A stretch of 51,580 bases of DNA from Prevotella corporis DSM 18810 = JCM 8529 (GCF_000430525.1 NZ_KE387158.1:8961-60540); one strand, 5' to 3'; positions 6,666 to 16,187 are shown, counted from the stretch's first letter. A program made the numbers and translations. The notes: generated from the letters alone by a model not told the origin.

Positions 6666-7934
6666 TTATTTGGACTGAACCAGGAAAAGGCGATAGCCCC
6701 CTTTGAGCGTTACCTTGATAGTGCGCAGTTTCTTCTGAAGCAGCTGACTTGCACCCTGCATCACCCCACGGGCAGCCTCGGAGATAATCTGGTCCTTGGC
6801 AGAGGAAGCGAAGGTAAAGGAGGTTCCCATTGAACCACCGATGTTCGCCCCGACTTCCTTAAGCGCATTGATGTCCTCCGAACCTGGTATATACACCCCC
6901 TCCTGTCCGTCTATATCGTATGCTGAGAGCTTGACGGCTATGATATGCCCTCCAACCTCAATACTCTTAATGAGCAGGTGCATACGGTTGCCCTCAATCT
7001 TGGCAGATGCAATCAGCCGGCTCTGCCTTGGAATACGCAGTCCCTGAACCTTGGCAGTTTCCAGCAGGCGAAGCACCACATTGTCGCCCTCCTTGAGCGT
7101 GGTCGTTCTGTCCACTACCACTTTGAGCGTGTTGCGCATCGTGGGAGTGGCTGTGCTGGTGAGCGAATGGAAGCCCATGTTGCGTGCTTTCGTCCCGTAT
7201 TCCTTGATGAAATCCGCATCGCTCATCGGCTGACCGAGTGAAGTCACCACCTGTTTGCGCTCCGCCAAGACCTCCATTGACGGTGTACCAACTTGCGCAG
7301 CCTGCCCTTTGGTCACACCCATATCGGTGGTAGAAGTGGTGTTTCCTTTGCTTTCCGTAAAGGCATTACTCAATGACGGTGGCACAGATGATGTCTTGGG
7401 TAGATACTTTGCTGCCATCTGATAGCTCTTTTCCATCAAGGCAAGCTGCCGTTTCTCTTCATTGTCCTCCCTGCTTTCCTTTTGGGATAGCTCTTTTTTG
7501 AGGTTATCTATCTCCGAGCGCAAGGCTTCACGCTCTTGCTCGTGCGGATCGGGAGTGTAAAAGGAGTTCAAAAGGCGATTATTCTCCTCATAACGATGCA
7601 TGGAGTTTTCTATCTTTGCCGTAGAAGCAGCTGTCTCTGCACGCTGCTCCTCTGATGGGGCTGTGTTCTGTGCGAAATAGTCCGACAGCTTGCCCATCTC
7701 CTCGCGGGACTGTTCTTCCTCGTGTGCCTTGTCGCCTAATTCGTAGGCTTTGAGCTTGTTTTCGGTGAGCTTTTCTGTCGTTGCCTGCGGGATGCTGTCA
7801 TTGAGCCCCTGCTCCGCAGCGGTCTTATCCTTGCCCGAAGGTGCGAAGATAAACCACATTGAAAGGGCAAACAGCAGTCCCAGACCTCCAAAGACCAAGC
7901 CTTTTTTCATTTGTTCTTTCTGTTTATTATCCAT
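6666..7934 (-). CDS. traM: Conjugative transposon protein TraM, VirB10-like
   Basis: 422 residues. One transmembrane helix near the N-terminus (about residues 13-30, LVFGGLGLLFALSMWFIF) is followed by a long, charged, coiled-coil and low-complexity periplasmic arm (residues 35-200). The C-terminal conserved domain (from about 235) contains RLIASAKIEGNRMHL and AYDIDGQEGVYIPGS, as in VirB10/TrbI-like proteins that span from inner to outer membrane. It overlaps traL by 8 bases. Expected role: energy-sensing scaffold that joins TraG and MobC at the inner membrane to TraN and TraO outside. Confidence 0.88.
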   Translation of the reverse strand: MDNKQKEQMKKGLVFGGLGLLFALSMWFIFAPSGKDKTAAEQGLNDSIPQATTEKLTENKLKAYELGDKAHEEEQSREEMGKLSDYFAQNTAPSEEQRAETAASTAKIENSMHRYEENNRLLNSFYTPDPHEQEREALRSEIDNLKKELSQKESREDNEEKRQLALMEKSYQMAAKYLPKTSSVPPSLSNAFTESKGNTTSTTDMGVTKGQAAQVGTPSMEVLAERKQVVTSLGQPMSDADFIKEYGTKARNMGFHSLTSTATPTMRNTLKVVVDRTTTLKEGDNVVLRLLETAKVQGLRIPRQSRLIASAKIEGNRMHLLIKSIEVGGHIIAVKLSAYDIDGQEGVYIPGSEDINALKEVGANIGGSMGTSFTFASSAKDQIISEAARGVMQGASQLLQKKLRTIKVTLKGGYRLFLVQSK

Positions 7935-8229
7935 TTTCTTTGATTGTTTGATGATGTTGTAGGTAAAAATTGCCGTGTAACTCTTGTAAATTGCTGTCTG
8001 TCCGTATCGGACTGTCCGTCAGCTTTCCCGTGGGGATGGGTAGTTTTTCCTTCTTTGGAGGAAAGAAAAACTGCGCTATCATCCAAAGGGAACAGATGAG
8101 ATAGATAAAACTCAGTCCATAGACGATAGCCTTGCGCTGCCTTATCGTGAGCCTTTCACACCAATGACGGAGCCAAAGGTGAAATCTCAGATAATGGTGA
8201 GCGAGCAAATAGTTTACTTTTCTTGCCAT
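7927..8229 (-). CDS. traL: Conjugal transfer protein TraL (DUF3989)
   Basis: 100 residues, very basic at the N-terminus (HHYLRFHLWLRHWCERLTIRQRK), with one transmembrane helix (about residues 36-55, YGLSFIYLICSLWMIAQFFF) and a short polar end. Size, topology and position between traK and traM match DUF3989/TraL. The function is unknown; it is an inner-membrane accessory of the channel. It begins 4 bases after traK and overlaps traM, so translation of the three is probably coupled. Confidence 0.8.
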   Translation of the reverse strand: MARKVNYLLAHHYLRFHLWLRHWCERLTIRQRKAIVYGLSFIYLICSLWMIAQFFFPPKKEKLPIPTGKLTDSPIRTDSNLQELHGNFYLQHHQTIKENG

Positions 8230-8233
8230 AGCC

Positions 8234-8857
8234 TTATCGTTTATAAGTCTGTATGTCTCTGTTCTCCTTGACGAGGAAGTTCTCCATCAGGAAGCCTTGC
8301 GGGTTGTTGTCCGAACGGACTGAGTTCTGCAGCGTGCAGGTCGTAACAAGACTGCGCTCTGTAACATTACTCTGACGGACGATAAACTCCCGTGCATAGG
8401 TCATTACCGCATAAGGGTAAGTATTAAAGTTGCAGTGGATAGAATCCACCTCTATGCGCTGATTGACATTACCCGATATGGCACGGTTATAATACCCCTT
8501 CTCTGCCAAGTCCTTGTAATAGTTGAAAGCCGACTTGTCACACAGTACGAAGGCACGTTCCATATTCTTCTCAATAGCATCCTTGTCAGGCGCAATGGTG
8601 AAGAACAGTTCATGGAAGCGACGTACATGCTCACGAGCTTCAACCGGTCGATTTCGGCTTGCATCCTGACTAAGGGCAAGCATGAGCGACTTTCCCTGAT
8701 CAAGTACATAGATTTTCTCCCGCTGCTCCTTGGCGAAGCTGTACGAGGCATAGAGGGCATATCCGCTCACCACCACGCAGACAATGGCAAAGACAAAGGC
8801 ATAGAGCCTTATCTGTCTGAATGAGGTCTCGATATTGTTGAGTGATTTGAATTCCAT
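8234..8857 (-). CDS. traK: Conjugative transposon protein TraK, VirB8-like
   Basis: 207 residues. A short cytoplasmic start (MEFKSLNNIETSFRQIRLYA), one transmembrane helix (residues 20-38) and a periplasmic domain with the conserved FFTIAPDKDAIEKNM and the end NFLVKENRDIQTYKR. This is the architecture of VirB8, the periplasmic assembly factor of type IV secretion, and matches TraK of this cluster. It lies 50 bases after traJ and 4 before traL. Confidence 0.87.
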   Translation of the reverse strand: MEFKSLNNIETSFRQIRLYAFVFAIVCVVVSGYALYASYSFAKEQREKIYVLDQGKSLMLALSQDASRNRPVEAREHVRRFHELFFTIAPDKDAIEKNMERAFVLCDKSAFNYYKDLAEKGYYNRAISGNVNQRIEVDSIHCNFNTYPYAVMTYAREFIVRQSNVTERSLVTTCTLQNSVRSDNNPQGFLMENFLVKENRDIQTYKR

Positions 8858-8907
8858 TTCTTTTTCCTTTTATAGCTGTTGATTAATTAAGTATTGTTGC
8901 TCCATTT

Positions 8908-9945
8908 CTATTTTCCTTTAAGCAGCGCTCCCTTGATGCGTCCACCGACATTTCCCACAGCGGCACCTGCGCCTGCCATGGCAGCCTTGCCGCCGGTATA
9001 TGCACCTTGAGCGCCACGCTGTGCAGTCTGGTTGACATTGCGTCCGTAGGAGCCGATACCGCCTCCAGCTTCAATAATCCAACCTGCCACAGTAGGTACA
9101 CAGAAGTAGCCTACAATACCGATAAGGAAGAAGACGATGTAATACCACGTTCCCGAATCAGGCAGATAATTAGGGTCACTGAGTGCCTCGATGTCCTTCT
9201 GCATCATGAGGACTTGTATCTTGGTGAGCAGAGCCGTAAGAATAGAGCTGACAGGCAGCCACAGGTAGACAGAGATATAGCGTGAGAACCATGCCGTAAG
9301 TGAGCCTGCTAGACCATCCCATACGGCTATGCCGAACACGATAGGTCCGAGTATCGAAAGGACAATCAGAATAAAGGTGCGAAGCGTGTCGATGATGAGT
9401 CCCGAAGCATGGAACAGCAATTCCAAAAAGTCGTGAACAAGTTTCATGAACCATTGCTTGGTCTGATAGGCGGCACGCTCGGCATACATCCCCGCAATTG
9501 TCACGGCATCTTCCGGACCGATGATGCCCATTTCCTCTATCTTCTGGTCGAACTTTTCGTTGGAAACCAAATAAGCCGTTTCAGGATTCCTAAGGTAGGC
9601 TTCCTCCTGCAGCTTATCTCTTTTTGCGGTCAGTTCCGCCAAATTGCCTTCCTGCTGGTGTACCATCATCTCCGTTCCTTGCACCACAGGTGAGAGTACG
9701 GCGTTCATCGTACCGAGTACGACTGTCGGAAAGAACATGATACAAAAGCCCAGCACGAAGGGACGGAGAAGCGGAAACACATCGATTGCCTCGGCACGGG
9801 CAATGGAAGCCCACACCCGAAGGGCAATATAGAAGAGCGACCCCAAGCCTGCAATACCTTTGGCAATGCCCGTCATCTGGGCACAGAGCGGCATCATCTC
9901 GTCATAGGTTGAGCGTAGCAGCTCATGTAAACTGGCAAAATCCAT
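8908..9945 (-). CDS. traJ: Conjugative transposon protein TraJ, VirB6-like membrane protein
   Basis: 345 residues from the ATG at 9945; a TTG two codons upstream is less likely. Several transmembrane helices: around residues 35-55, 65-90, 175-235 (FILIVLSILGPIVFGIAVW) and 275-300, with a hydrophilic, coiled-coil-like loop between them (residues 98-150). The glycine and alanine-rich end (GGKAAMAGAGAAVGNVGG) is characteristic of TraJ. It is the VirB6-type polytopic inner-membrane component through which DNA is thought to pass. It sits in the invariant order traI-traJ-traK. Confidence 0.88.
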   Translation of the reverse strand: MDFASLHELLRSTYDEMMPLCAQMTGIAKGIAGLGSLFYIALRVWASIARAEAIDVFPLLRPFVLGFCIMFFPTVVLGTMNAVLSPVVQGTEMMVHQQEGNLAELTAKRDKLQEEAYLRNPETAYLVSNEKFDQKIEEMGIIGPEDAVTIAGMYAERAAYQTKQWFMKLVHDFLELLFHASGLIIDTLRTFILIVLSILGPIVFGIAVWDGLAGSLTAWFSRYISVYLWLPVSSILTALLTKIQVLMMQKDIEALSDPNYLPDSGTWYYIVFFLIGIVGYFCVPTVAGWIIEAGGGIGSYGRNVNQTAQRGAQGAYTGGKAAMAGAGAAVGNVGGRIKGALLKGK

Positions 9946-9996
9946 AAGCAAAAGTTTTTTATGAAAGTTTTTTCAAGTTTTATTTAGTCTGTGGAA

Positions 9997-10626
9997 TTAC
10001 CAGTACCTGCTTGCCGTGTTGCCGTAGAGTGCCTTGACAGAGGCAAGGTTGTTCTTCTCCCTTGCACGAACGTAACTCACGGAGATATTCTTCCTTGTAT
10101 AGTACGACACCAAGGAGCGGTACTCGCGTAGTGTGGTATAGATACGGTCTATCTGCTGCATGCGCTCGTGGTCGTTCATGGAGAAGACATTACTCTTGAC
10201 GATGGACTTGAGTTCCTTCAGGCTCTCACCGCTCTGTTCGAGCAGCTTGGTGTAGCCCGAAGCCATCGCAGCGAGTTCTGTCGGGCGGAAGTTCCTGTCT
10301 GAGAGCATCTTTTTGTAGGAAGTGACATAGATCTCAGAGATGTCGCCCACCATCAGAATACACTCCTTAACCTTATAGGCATCGCCAATAAGGTTATTCA
10401 CTTTCTTGAGGGCATCGTAATACTTCTTTGTGTCGTTGTAGAGTTTCTCTACCTCCTTGAATCCGTCAAGGGTATTCTTTACTGTCTTGGAGGCTGTTGC
10501 TATCTCCTTGACCGTATTGGCAATGTTGCCGGCAAAGTTACCGGGATCATAGACCGTCCACTGTGCGTGTGCTTTGGGAACTGAAAGGCTCAATCCTAAG
10601 AGAGCCATGAAAATGTACTTTTTCAT
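9997..10626 (-). CDS. traI: Conjugal transfer protein TraI (DUF4141), VirB5-like
   Basis: 209 residues with a signal peptide cleaved near AHAQ. The mature part begins WTVYDPGNFAGNIANT, a DUF4141 hallmark, followed by long amphipathic helices with heptad-like spacing. Predicted periplasmic or pilus-associated protein comparable to VirB5. It lies between traG (28 bases) and traJ. This TraI is unrelated to the F-plasmid relaxase of the same name. Confidence 0.85.
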   Translation of the reverse strand: MKKYIFMALLGLSLSVPKAHAQWTVYDPGNFAGNIANTVKEIATASKTVKNTLDGFKEVEKLYNDTKKYYDALKKVNNLIGDAYKVKECILMVGDISEIYVTSYKKMLSDRNFRPTELAAMASGYTKLLEQSGESLKELKSIVKSNVFSMNDHERMQQIDRIYTTLREYRSLVSYYTRKNISVSYVRAREKNNLASVKALYGNTASRYW

Positions 10627-10654
10627 TGTTGCTATAGTTTTGATGGTTTATTAC

Positions 10655-13168
10655 TTATTTCTTTTTATTGTTTCTTTTCTCTATGGCAAGCTGACGGATA
10701 GCCGTTTCGATATCTCCACCAAGCTGTGCTGCCCTGTTCATCACCTCTACCTTCTCGGTTTCCTCCGTGGTGTAGGTCAGATATTCCTCCATGCTCACCT
10801 CCGTAGCATAGACAGCACTCTGCATACCGCCCAGACCTATCCACACCTCCTTGTAGAGTCGGTTCGGGTCATTGTTTTGATTGATGGAGAGTATCTGGCT
10901 CTTTTCCTTTTCCGAAAGACCGAGCATCGCCTGTATACCGTCAAACTTGGTCATGTACTTGCGCTGGTCAAGCAGTATCTTGCAGTCGGAGTTATTGATG
11001 ATGCTCTCCTTGACAATGGGCGACTGGATGATATCGTCCACCTCCTGAGTCACGACAATGGCTTCCCCGAAATACTTTCTCACCGTCTTGTAGAGATACT
11101 TGATGTAGTCCGCCATGTTTGCCGAAGCGATGGCTTTCCATGCTTCCTCAATGAGTATCATCTTGCGGATACCCTTTAATCGGCGCATCTTATTGATAAA
11201 GGCTTCCATGATGATAATCGTTACCACAGGAAAGAGGTCTTTGTTGTCCTTCACTTGGTCAATTTCAAAGACGATGAAGCGTTTACTTAGCAGGTCGATG
11301 TTCTTATCCGAGTTTAAGAGAAAGTCATATCGACCACCACGATAGTATTGCTTCAATGTAGTTAAGAGGTTGTTAATGTTGAAGTCCGAGAGTGTTACTT
11401 TGATGTCACGCTTTTCCATATCCTTGCGGTACACGTCCCGCAGATACTCATAGAAAGTATTGAAGCAGGGAGTGATGCTCCTGTCCGAGCGAATCAACTC
11501 TATATAGGCATTGACGGCAGAACCGAGTTCGCCCGCTTCTGTCTTGGTGATATGTTCATCAGCACTTTTCCAAAGCGTGAGCAGCAGCGTACAGATACTC
11601 TCCCTTTTCTCCACGTCGAAGAAATTGTCATCGGTATAGAAAGGATTAAAGGAGATAGGATGTGCATCAGTATAGGTGAAATACACCCCGTCCTCGCCCT
11701 TGGTCTTGCGGTGGATAAGTTCACACAAGCCCTGATATGAGTTACCCGTATCAACCAAGAGGACGTGTGCCCCTTGCTCGTAATACTGGCGTACCATGTG
11801 GTTGGTGAAGAAACTCTTTCCACTGCCCGAAGGACCTAAGATGAACTTGTTACGGTTGGTAATCACGCCGCGCTTCATTGGCAGGTCGGAGATGTCGAGG
11901 TGGATGGGCTTACCCGAAAGGCGGTCTGCCATCTTGATACCAAAGGGAGAGAGCGAGTCCTTATAGTTCGTCTCTGCCGTGAAGAAACAGAGGGCAGGCT
12001 CGATAAAAGTATAGAATGACTCTTCTGCAGGAAAGTCTGCCGCATTGCCGGGAATGCCCGCCCAATAGAGCGTTGCCGCATCAATGGTGTTGTGGCGAGG
12101 GTGGCATTCCATCAAGGCAAGGGCAGAGCCCACGTCATTCTTGATTTGGCGCAGTTCTTCCTTGTCGTTACTCCATGCCAATACGTTGAAGTGGGCACGG
12201 ATGGAGGTCAGTCCCTGCGAGTGGGCGATGTTGAGATACTCCTGTATCCACTCCTCGTTGATTTGGTTGCTACGGCTGTAGCGTGCCAGCGAGTGCATAT
12301 TTCTTGCCTGCTTCTCGAAGCGTTCCAAGTTGGCATCGCTGTCCTCGATGAAGATATACTGGTTATAGATGTGGTTACACGGTAACATCAGACCCACGGG
12401 AGCGGCAAAGGAAAGACGGCAGTCGCTCCTGTCGGTGGATAACCGTTCATATCGGCTATCAGTACTCACACTTGTGGGCAAATCATCTGTATCGCTTAAT
12501 GTATGTAAGCAGAGCATATTGTCGCCCACACGCACAAGGTCTGCACCCAGACGGATGTCCTCCAATGAGGCATGTCCCTCTTCTGAAAGAGAGAAATACC
12601 TGTCAAGCAGGCCGCCCTTTTCATTTGTGCCAACTAACTCATCTTCAGTCATGCGGACAATCCTTATCTGCTCGGTATCGTTGATGATACGCTCGAACTG
12701 GTCTACGGCTTCCATAAACTTCATCACTTCATCCTTGTTGGTAATTTCCTTGGGCAGCAGATGTCCACGACAAAGCGAAGAAAAATTGCTCTGCTGTGCC
12801 ATACGCTGCTTGTTCGTCTTGGTTAGGAAGAGATAGACCGAGTGGTGTAGATAGGGACGCTCGTTGAAGTGCCTTTCAGAGGAACGGGCAAGGAAGCTCA
12901 GTCCACCATCGGAGAGCTTTCCTTGATAGTCCTCCTTGATGAACCAGTCCTGCTTGTGTACGATGCTGTAATTGGGTAGCACCTTGATTGCCTTATGCCA
13001 GGCAGAGTGCATTGCCTCGTATTCTGTAGAGGTGACGGTAAAGAGTTCGGGCAGTTCCACACGGAAAGCCGCAGTGATGTCAGCATCTTTGCTCACCATA
13101 CAGCCCTGCTCTACGGAGAGCAGTGGAAACTTCGACCCCAAGGTAGTTATCTTGCTTTTGTTTCTCAT
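10655..13168 (-). CDS. traG: TraG family conjugative transposon ATPase, VirB4-like
   Basis: 837 residues. Walker A is GPSGSGKSFFTNHMV (near residue 445); Walker B is MILIEEAWKAIASANMADY (near residue 650), where the Glu pair is the catalytic motif of VirB4/TraU ATPases. VVTQEVDDI is the motif after Walker B. The first 400 residues hold the N-terminal domain that docks to the membrane complex. It energises pilus and channel assembly. Its start overlaps the traF stop by 4 bases (ATGA), indicating coupled translation. Confidence 0.93.
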   Translation of the reverse strand: MRNKSKITTLGSKFPLLSVEQGCMVSKDADITAAFRVELPELFTVTSTEYEAMHSAWHKAIKVLPNYSIVHKQDWFIKEDYQGKLSDGGLSFLARSSERHFNERPYLHHSVYLFLTKTNKQRMAQQSNFSSLCRGHLLPKEITNKDEVMKFMEAVDQFERIINDTEQIRIVRMTEDELVGTNEKGGLLDRYFSLSEEGHASLEDIRLGADLVRVGDNMLCLHTLSDTDDLPTSVSTDSRYERLSTDRSDCRLSFAAPVGLMLPCNHIYNQYIFIEDSDANLERFEKQARNMHSLARYSRSNQINEEWIQEYLNIAHSQGLTSIRAHFNVLAWSNDKEELRQIKNDVGSALALMECHPRHNTIDAATLYWAGIPGNAADFPAEESFYTFIEPALCFFTAETNYKDSLSPFGIKMADRLSGKPIHLDISDLPMKRGVITNRNKFILGPSGSGKSFFTNHMVRQYYEQGAHVLLVDTGNSYQGLCELIHRKTKGEDGVYFTYTDAHPISFNPFYTDDNFFDVEKRESICTLLLTLWKSADEHITKTEAGELGSAVNAYIELIRSDRSITPCFNTFYEYLRDVYRKDMEKRDIKVTLSDFNINNLLTTLKQYYRGGRYDFLLNSDKNIDLLSKRFIVFEIDQVKDNKDLFPVVTIIIMEAFINKMRRLKGIRKMILIEEAWKAIASANMADYIKYLYKTVRKYFGEAIVVTQEVDDIIQSPIVKESIINNSDCKILLDQRKYMTKFDGIQAMLGLSEKEKSQILSINQNNDPNRLYKEVWIGLGGMQSAVYATEVSMEEYLTYTTEETEKVEVMNRAAQLGGDIETAIRQLAIEKRNNKKK

Positions 13169-13500
13169 TTCTTCGCTTTCTTTGGTTGAAGATTACGGAT
13201 AAGGTGGAAGACCGTACGGCGGTTCACAAGGTAGCGTGGGTGCATATGCACCGCTCCCTGCTTCATCAGCCCATATTGCCCGTACTTTCGGTTCATGGAG
13301 AACGTTTGCCACACCATGAGGGTGGCACCCACTACGCCTATGGCCAGACAGGCTATCTGGCTCACTCCGCAGAGATAGAGCACGACCACGAGGATGAAGA
13401 CAGCCAGCAACCCTCCTGCAAAGAGGAATAGGTATTGCGCCTTCAAGCCCTTGAACTCCACCGTCCGACCTACACCTTTGTTGATTTCCCAACTCGCCAT
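13165..13500 (-). CDS. traF: Conjugal transfer protein TraF (DUF4133), VirB3-like
   Basis: 111 residues from the ATG at 13500, giving MASWEINKGVGRTVEFKGLK, the conserved start of DUF4133. A longer frame to 13569 runs into traE and is rejected. Two adjacent transmembrane helices (about residues 24-65) are followed by a short basic tail (HPRYLVNRRTVFHLIRN). Size and topology fit VirB3, the small inner-membrane partner of the VirB4 ATPase. It lies 5 bases after traE. Confidence 0.88.
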   Translation of the reverse strand: MASWEINKGVGRTVEFKGLKAQYLFLFAGGLLAVFILVVVLYLCGVSQIACLAIGVVGATLMVWQTFSMNRKYGQYGLMKQGAVHMHPRYLVNRRTVFHLIRNLQPKKAKK

Positions 13501-13505
13501 AGTGG

Positions 13506-13808
13506 TTACAGGAAGAAAGAACGTAGGATGGTGGCAGCCACGATGAGGAAGATACATGCACCGAACCAAGAGGCTGCGGTCTTGCTCGTATCGGGGTCAC
13601 CCGAACTGAACTTGTTATAGACTTTTATTCCTCCTATCAAGCCCACCACGGCACCGATGGCATAGATAAGTTTCGTACCGGGATCGAAATAACTGGTCAC
13701 CATCTTGGTGGCTTCATTGATACCCGCCATTCCATTGCCCTGTGCATAAGCTCCTACGGTGGCGGCAGCCATCAGGAGCAGCATTGTGATTTTCTTTTTG
13801 TTGTTCAT
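13506..13808 (-). CDS. traE: Conjugal transfer protein TraE (DUF4134), VirB2-like pilin
   Basis: 100 residues: signal peptide ending near GAYAQ, then two hydrophobic helices (KLIYAIGAVVGLIGGIKVYN and SWFGACIFLIVAATILRSFF) joined by a short polar loop. This is the VirB2-type prepilin design and matches DUF4134/TraE. It would be the main pilus or channel subunit. A gap of 154 bases separates it from the traD-like gene upstream; I see no clear promoter there. Confidence 0.88.
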   Translation of the reverse strand: MNNKKKITMLLLMAAATVGAYAQGNGMAGINEATKMVTSYFDPGTKLIYAIGAVVGLIGGIKVYNKFSSGDPDTSKTAASWFGACIFLIVAATILRSFFL

Positions 13809-13962
13809 TGCTGTTTTTATTTTAAGTTGTTAAACAAATTATTTTCATTTTGGTGAAAGTGACAAGGGGTAGCTCGGTTTTATCGTATGACAGATATTGG
13901 CAGATTGTTTTACTTTTGAGCCACCCCCGCATCACTTTACAATATGAATAAAAACATTAGTC

Positions 13963-14736
13963 TTACAGATAGTATGACAGTGGACGCTCGCCCATATCGT
14001 CAGTTTCCGTCATCAGATTGTCAGAAGAGTTCTTTCTGGAGGCATCGAAAGTGGACAATTCATCTGTCTGCTCTTCTCCTTCCTCTGCGCTTCGGATTTT
14101 ATCTAGCAGGATGGACTGCTCACCTTGCATTTTGGCGACATACTCCTTGTATTTCTCCATAAAGTCAGTGCCTTTAAGTTGACCGACAATTTCCTTGACT
14201 TCGACATCATCTACCTCATCACTGTTCTTACGCCACTTTCTCATGCGACCTAAGTCACGTGCGAGGATAGATTGACTGGATACCTCGCCATCTTCAGATG
14301 CGGACTCAATAGGCAGACTCAGATCCTCGCGAGCAACCTCGTTTTCGTCCTCTCTTTCCATCTCATAGCTAACCTCCATCTCGTTATCCTCTTCCTTCAT
14401 GTCATCTTTATTTTCGGAGTTTTGCGGTACAAAATTATTACTATTCTGCTTTGAATTTTCAGATGAAGAAGCAGAGGGAACTTGTGGGATAACAGGGGAA
14501 ATGGAACGGCTTTTGCCAATCAGTACAAACTCGGCTTGATCTTCTGTTCCTTCTCCTTTTTGTCCGTCTTTTTCCTTCGTCGCTTCATTCTCCTTAGTCT
14601 GCTCATTGCACTTTTTATTTCTCTTGATAAGGACGCCATACGGAGATACATACCGCATATAGAAGTACAGGATACCCAGCATTATCCAAATGATGATGAG
14701 TATCAGTATAAAACTGAAAAGTATTGTTTCCATCAT
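13963..14736 (-). CDS. TraD-like conjugal transfer protein, membrane-anchored acidic
   Basis: 257 residues in the traC/traD position of the cluster. One N-terminal transmembrane helix (residues 4-26, ILFSFILILIIIWIMLGILY) is followed by a basic patch (SPYGVLIKRNKK), then a long acidic and Ser/Asn-rich low-complexity stretch (residues 45-160). A better conserved-looking part follows (MRKWRKNSDEVDDVEVKEIV, KGTDFMEKYKEYVAKMQGEQ). A single-pass protein with an acidic cytoplasmic tail is expected. The family (DUF4122 is my best guess) has no known function. ATG overlaps the stop of the previous gene as ATGA. Confidence 0.6.
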   Translation of the reverse strand: MMETILFSFILILIIIWIMLGILYFYMRYVSPYGVLIKRNKKCNEQTKENEATKEKDGQKGEGTEDQAEFVLIGKSRSISPVIPQVPSASSSENSKQNSNNFVPQNSENKDDMKEEDNEMEVSYEMEREDENEVAREDLSLPIESASEDGEVSSQSILARDLGRMRKWRKNSDEVDDVEVKEIVGQLKGTDFMEKYKEYVAKMQGEQSILLDKIRSAEEGEEQTDELSTFDASRKNSSDNLMTETDDMGERPLSYYL

Positions 14737-15260
14737 AGTGTTATTGTTGTCTTGCGTCTTTGTTTTGCTGCCGCACTGTTGAGCAATTCCAAATGTTCAC
14801 GCAGGTGTTCCCTAAGAATGTTGTCTATATATGCGGCTATGGAAACACGCTCCCCCAAGTCCTGCAACACGTTGCGCAGGTTCTGCAGCGTTTCCAGATT
14901 AATGGAGAAGGCTGTCCGCATTTGGGAGCGGACGGGATGAAAGTACAGGGAACGGTAGTCCTCTATGGAAAGGGAGGACACGCAGGGCTTTTCCATTCTC
15001 GGCTTCCTTTCCCGTTTCTGTTCCGTGTTCCCCGTTTCCTCTCTTTCTATTTCATCTACCGGTTTTTCTTTTGCTGTTTTCGTTTCTTTCGTCTCTTCTA
15101 AATTATTGTCTTCCTCCCCTGATGTTGCTGGGGAGGACTCAGTATCCTCGGAAGGGTCGAAGGAGTTTGGTATCGTGACAGGTTTCACCACGACATTGTC
15201 CTCTGCCATTTTCTTCAGCTTGTTTTCCAGCTGTTGCTTTCTTTCTTCAATCGTTGCCAT
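14733..15260 (-). CDS. Conjugal transfer protein of the TraB/TraC type (DUF3408)
   Basis: 175 residues. The first 90 are charged and disordered (E, K, T, P-rich). The C-terminal half (SLSIEDYRSLYFHPV through RVSIAAYIDNILREHLREH) is the DUF3408 domain, which resembles ribbon-helix-helix DNA-binding folds. It follows traA with a 14-base overlap, so it is a natural partner for the ParA-like ATPase, as ParB-like or RHH proteins are for ParA. This partnership is inference. It might bind the palindromes at 16188-16231. Confidence 0.75.
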   Translation of the reverse strand: MATIEERKQQLENKLKKMAEDNVVVKPVTIPNSFDPSEDTESSPATSGEEDNNLEETKETKTAKEKPVDEIEREETGNTEQKRERKPRMEKPCVSSLSIEDYRSLYFHPVRSQMRTAFSINLETLQNLRNVLQDLGERVSIAAYIDNILREHLREHLELLNSAAAKQRRKTTITL

Positions 15261-16050
15261 TTTCTGTTTTCGTTTTTAGTTTGAGACGTTGAATTATCTC
15301 ATTGACGAGTTCGTCCAGCCCTGTACCCATTCGTAATCCCCTTGCAGGGGGCTGATAGGTAGAGCGGAACACTCCGCGCAGTCCGTATGTGGAAAGTTCG
15401 TGAGAGAAGCGGTGCGTGGCATATACATAGCCGGGCAGGAGCGTGAGTTCGTATTCGTCGATGAGCTTTGTATATTCATCGATGATGATGTTCCTTACTC
15501 TTCTGTCCACCTTGTTCCAGAACAGGATAATATCCTTTATCCGAGAGTCGGACATCGAAACTCCAATCTCCGTGATAGTCTTGGCGTATGCCAGACATGA
15601 AACCAGCGACTGAATGTCGGCTTCAATCGGAGAAAGGATATAGTCCATCTGAAGGGACAGTTCCATCAGTTCGGTTGTTCCGGCATGTCCCGGGAAATCA
15701 AATATAACCAACTGGTACTTCTCGTTGCTGATTCCGTCGATTTTACTTCGTGCAGCCCTGACGGCTTCCTTGGGTGCGGACTTGTAAATTCTGTATGCTT
15801 TTTTGCCAAGGTGATGAAAGTACTCCTGCATGGATTTGGAAAGTTCTTCGCTCTCCTGAACGATACTTTTCTCACGTTCCCTCAATTTGTAGAAAGAGTC
15901 TTGCGACAGGTCGCAGTCCATCACGAAGAGGTTGATGCCTTGTTCGTAGTACAATATGCTGCTTACGATTTCGGCAAGAGTACTTTTTCCCACTCCTCCC
16001 TTTTGGGAAGAGAACCCCAGGAAGAGGGGGTGTTGTTGTTTGTTCTCCAT
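15247..16050 (-). CDS. traA: ParA-family ATPase TraA
   Basis: 267 residues with the deviant Walker A FSSQKGGVGKSTLAEIV (residues 14-30), Walker A' with DCDLSQDSF, and Walker B QLVIFDFPGHAGTTEL. These mark the ParA/MinD/Soj family. In this element family it is the first tra gene (TraA). The role could be positioning or stabilising the excised circle or the transfer machine. It is the first gene of a leftward operon that runs to the lysozyme at 4088; the region upstream holds the repeated palindromes. Confidence 0.88.
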   Translation of the reverse strand: MENKQQHPLFLGFSSQKGGVGKSTLAEIVSSILYYEQGINLFVMDCDLSQDSFYKLREREKSIVQESEELSKSMQEYFHHLGKKAYRIYKSAPKEAVRAARSKIDGISNEKYQLVIFDFPGHAGTTELMELSLQMDYILSPIEADIQSLVSCLAYAKTITEIGVSMSDSRIKDIILFWNKVDRRVRNIIIDEYTKLIDEYELTLLPGYVYATHRFSHELSTYGLRGVFRSTYQPPARGLRMGTGLDELVNEIIQRLKLKTKTENGND

Positions 16051-16187
16051 AATGATAATTTCTTAGTTTATATTATTTGTCTATTTGATGTTTGGATGTT
16101 CCTTTATTCTTAAGAGTTATCAGCAGACAGTTTGTTTTGACTACATTTGGTTCATACGATAGTCCTAAAGAACGATTTCGAGTTCTT

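Noticed and set aside
13501..13569. Longer N-terminus for traF
   Set aside because: The added 23 residues lie inside traE and the conserved MASWEIN start is downstream.
16127..16138. A possible extra ACAA-N4-TTGT-like site (ACAGTTTGTTTT)
   Set aside because: It has mismatches in both halves and is out of phase with the 16-bp array.
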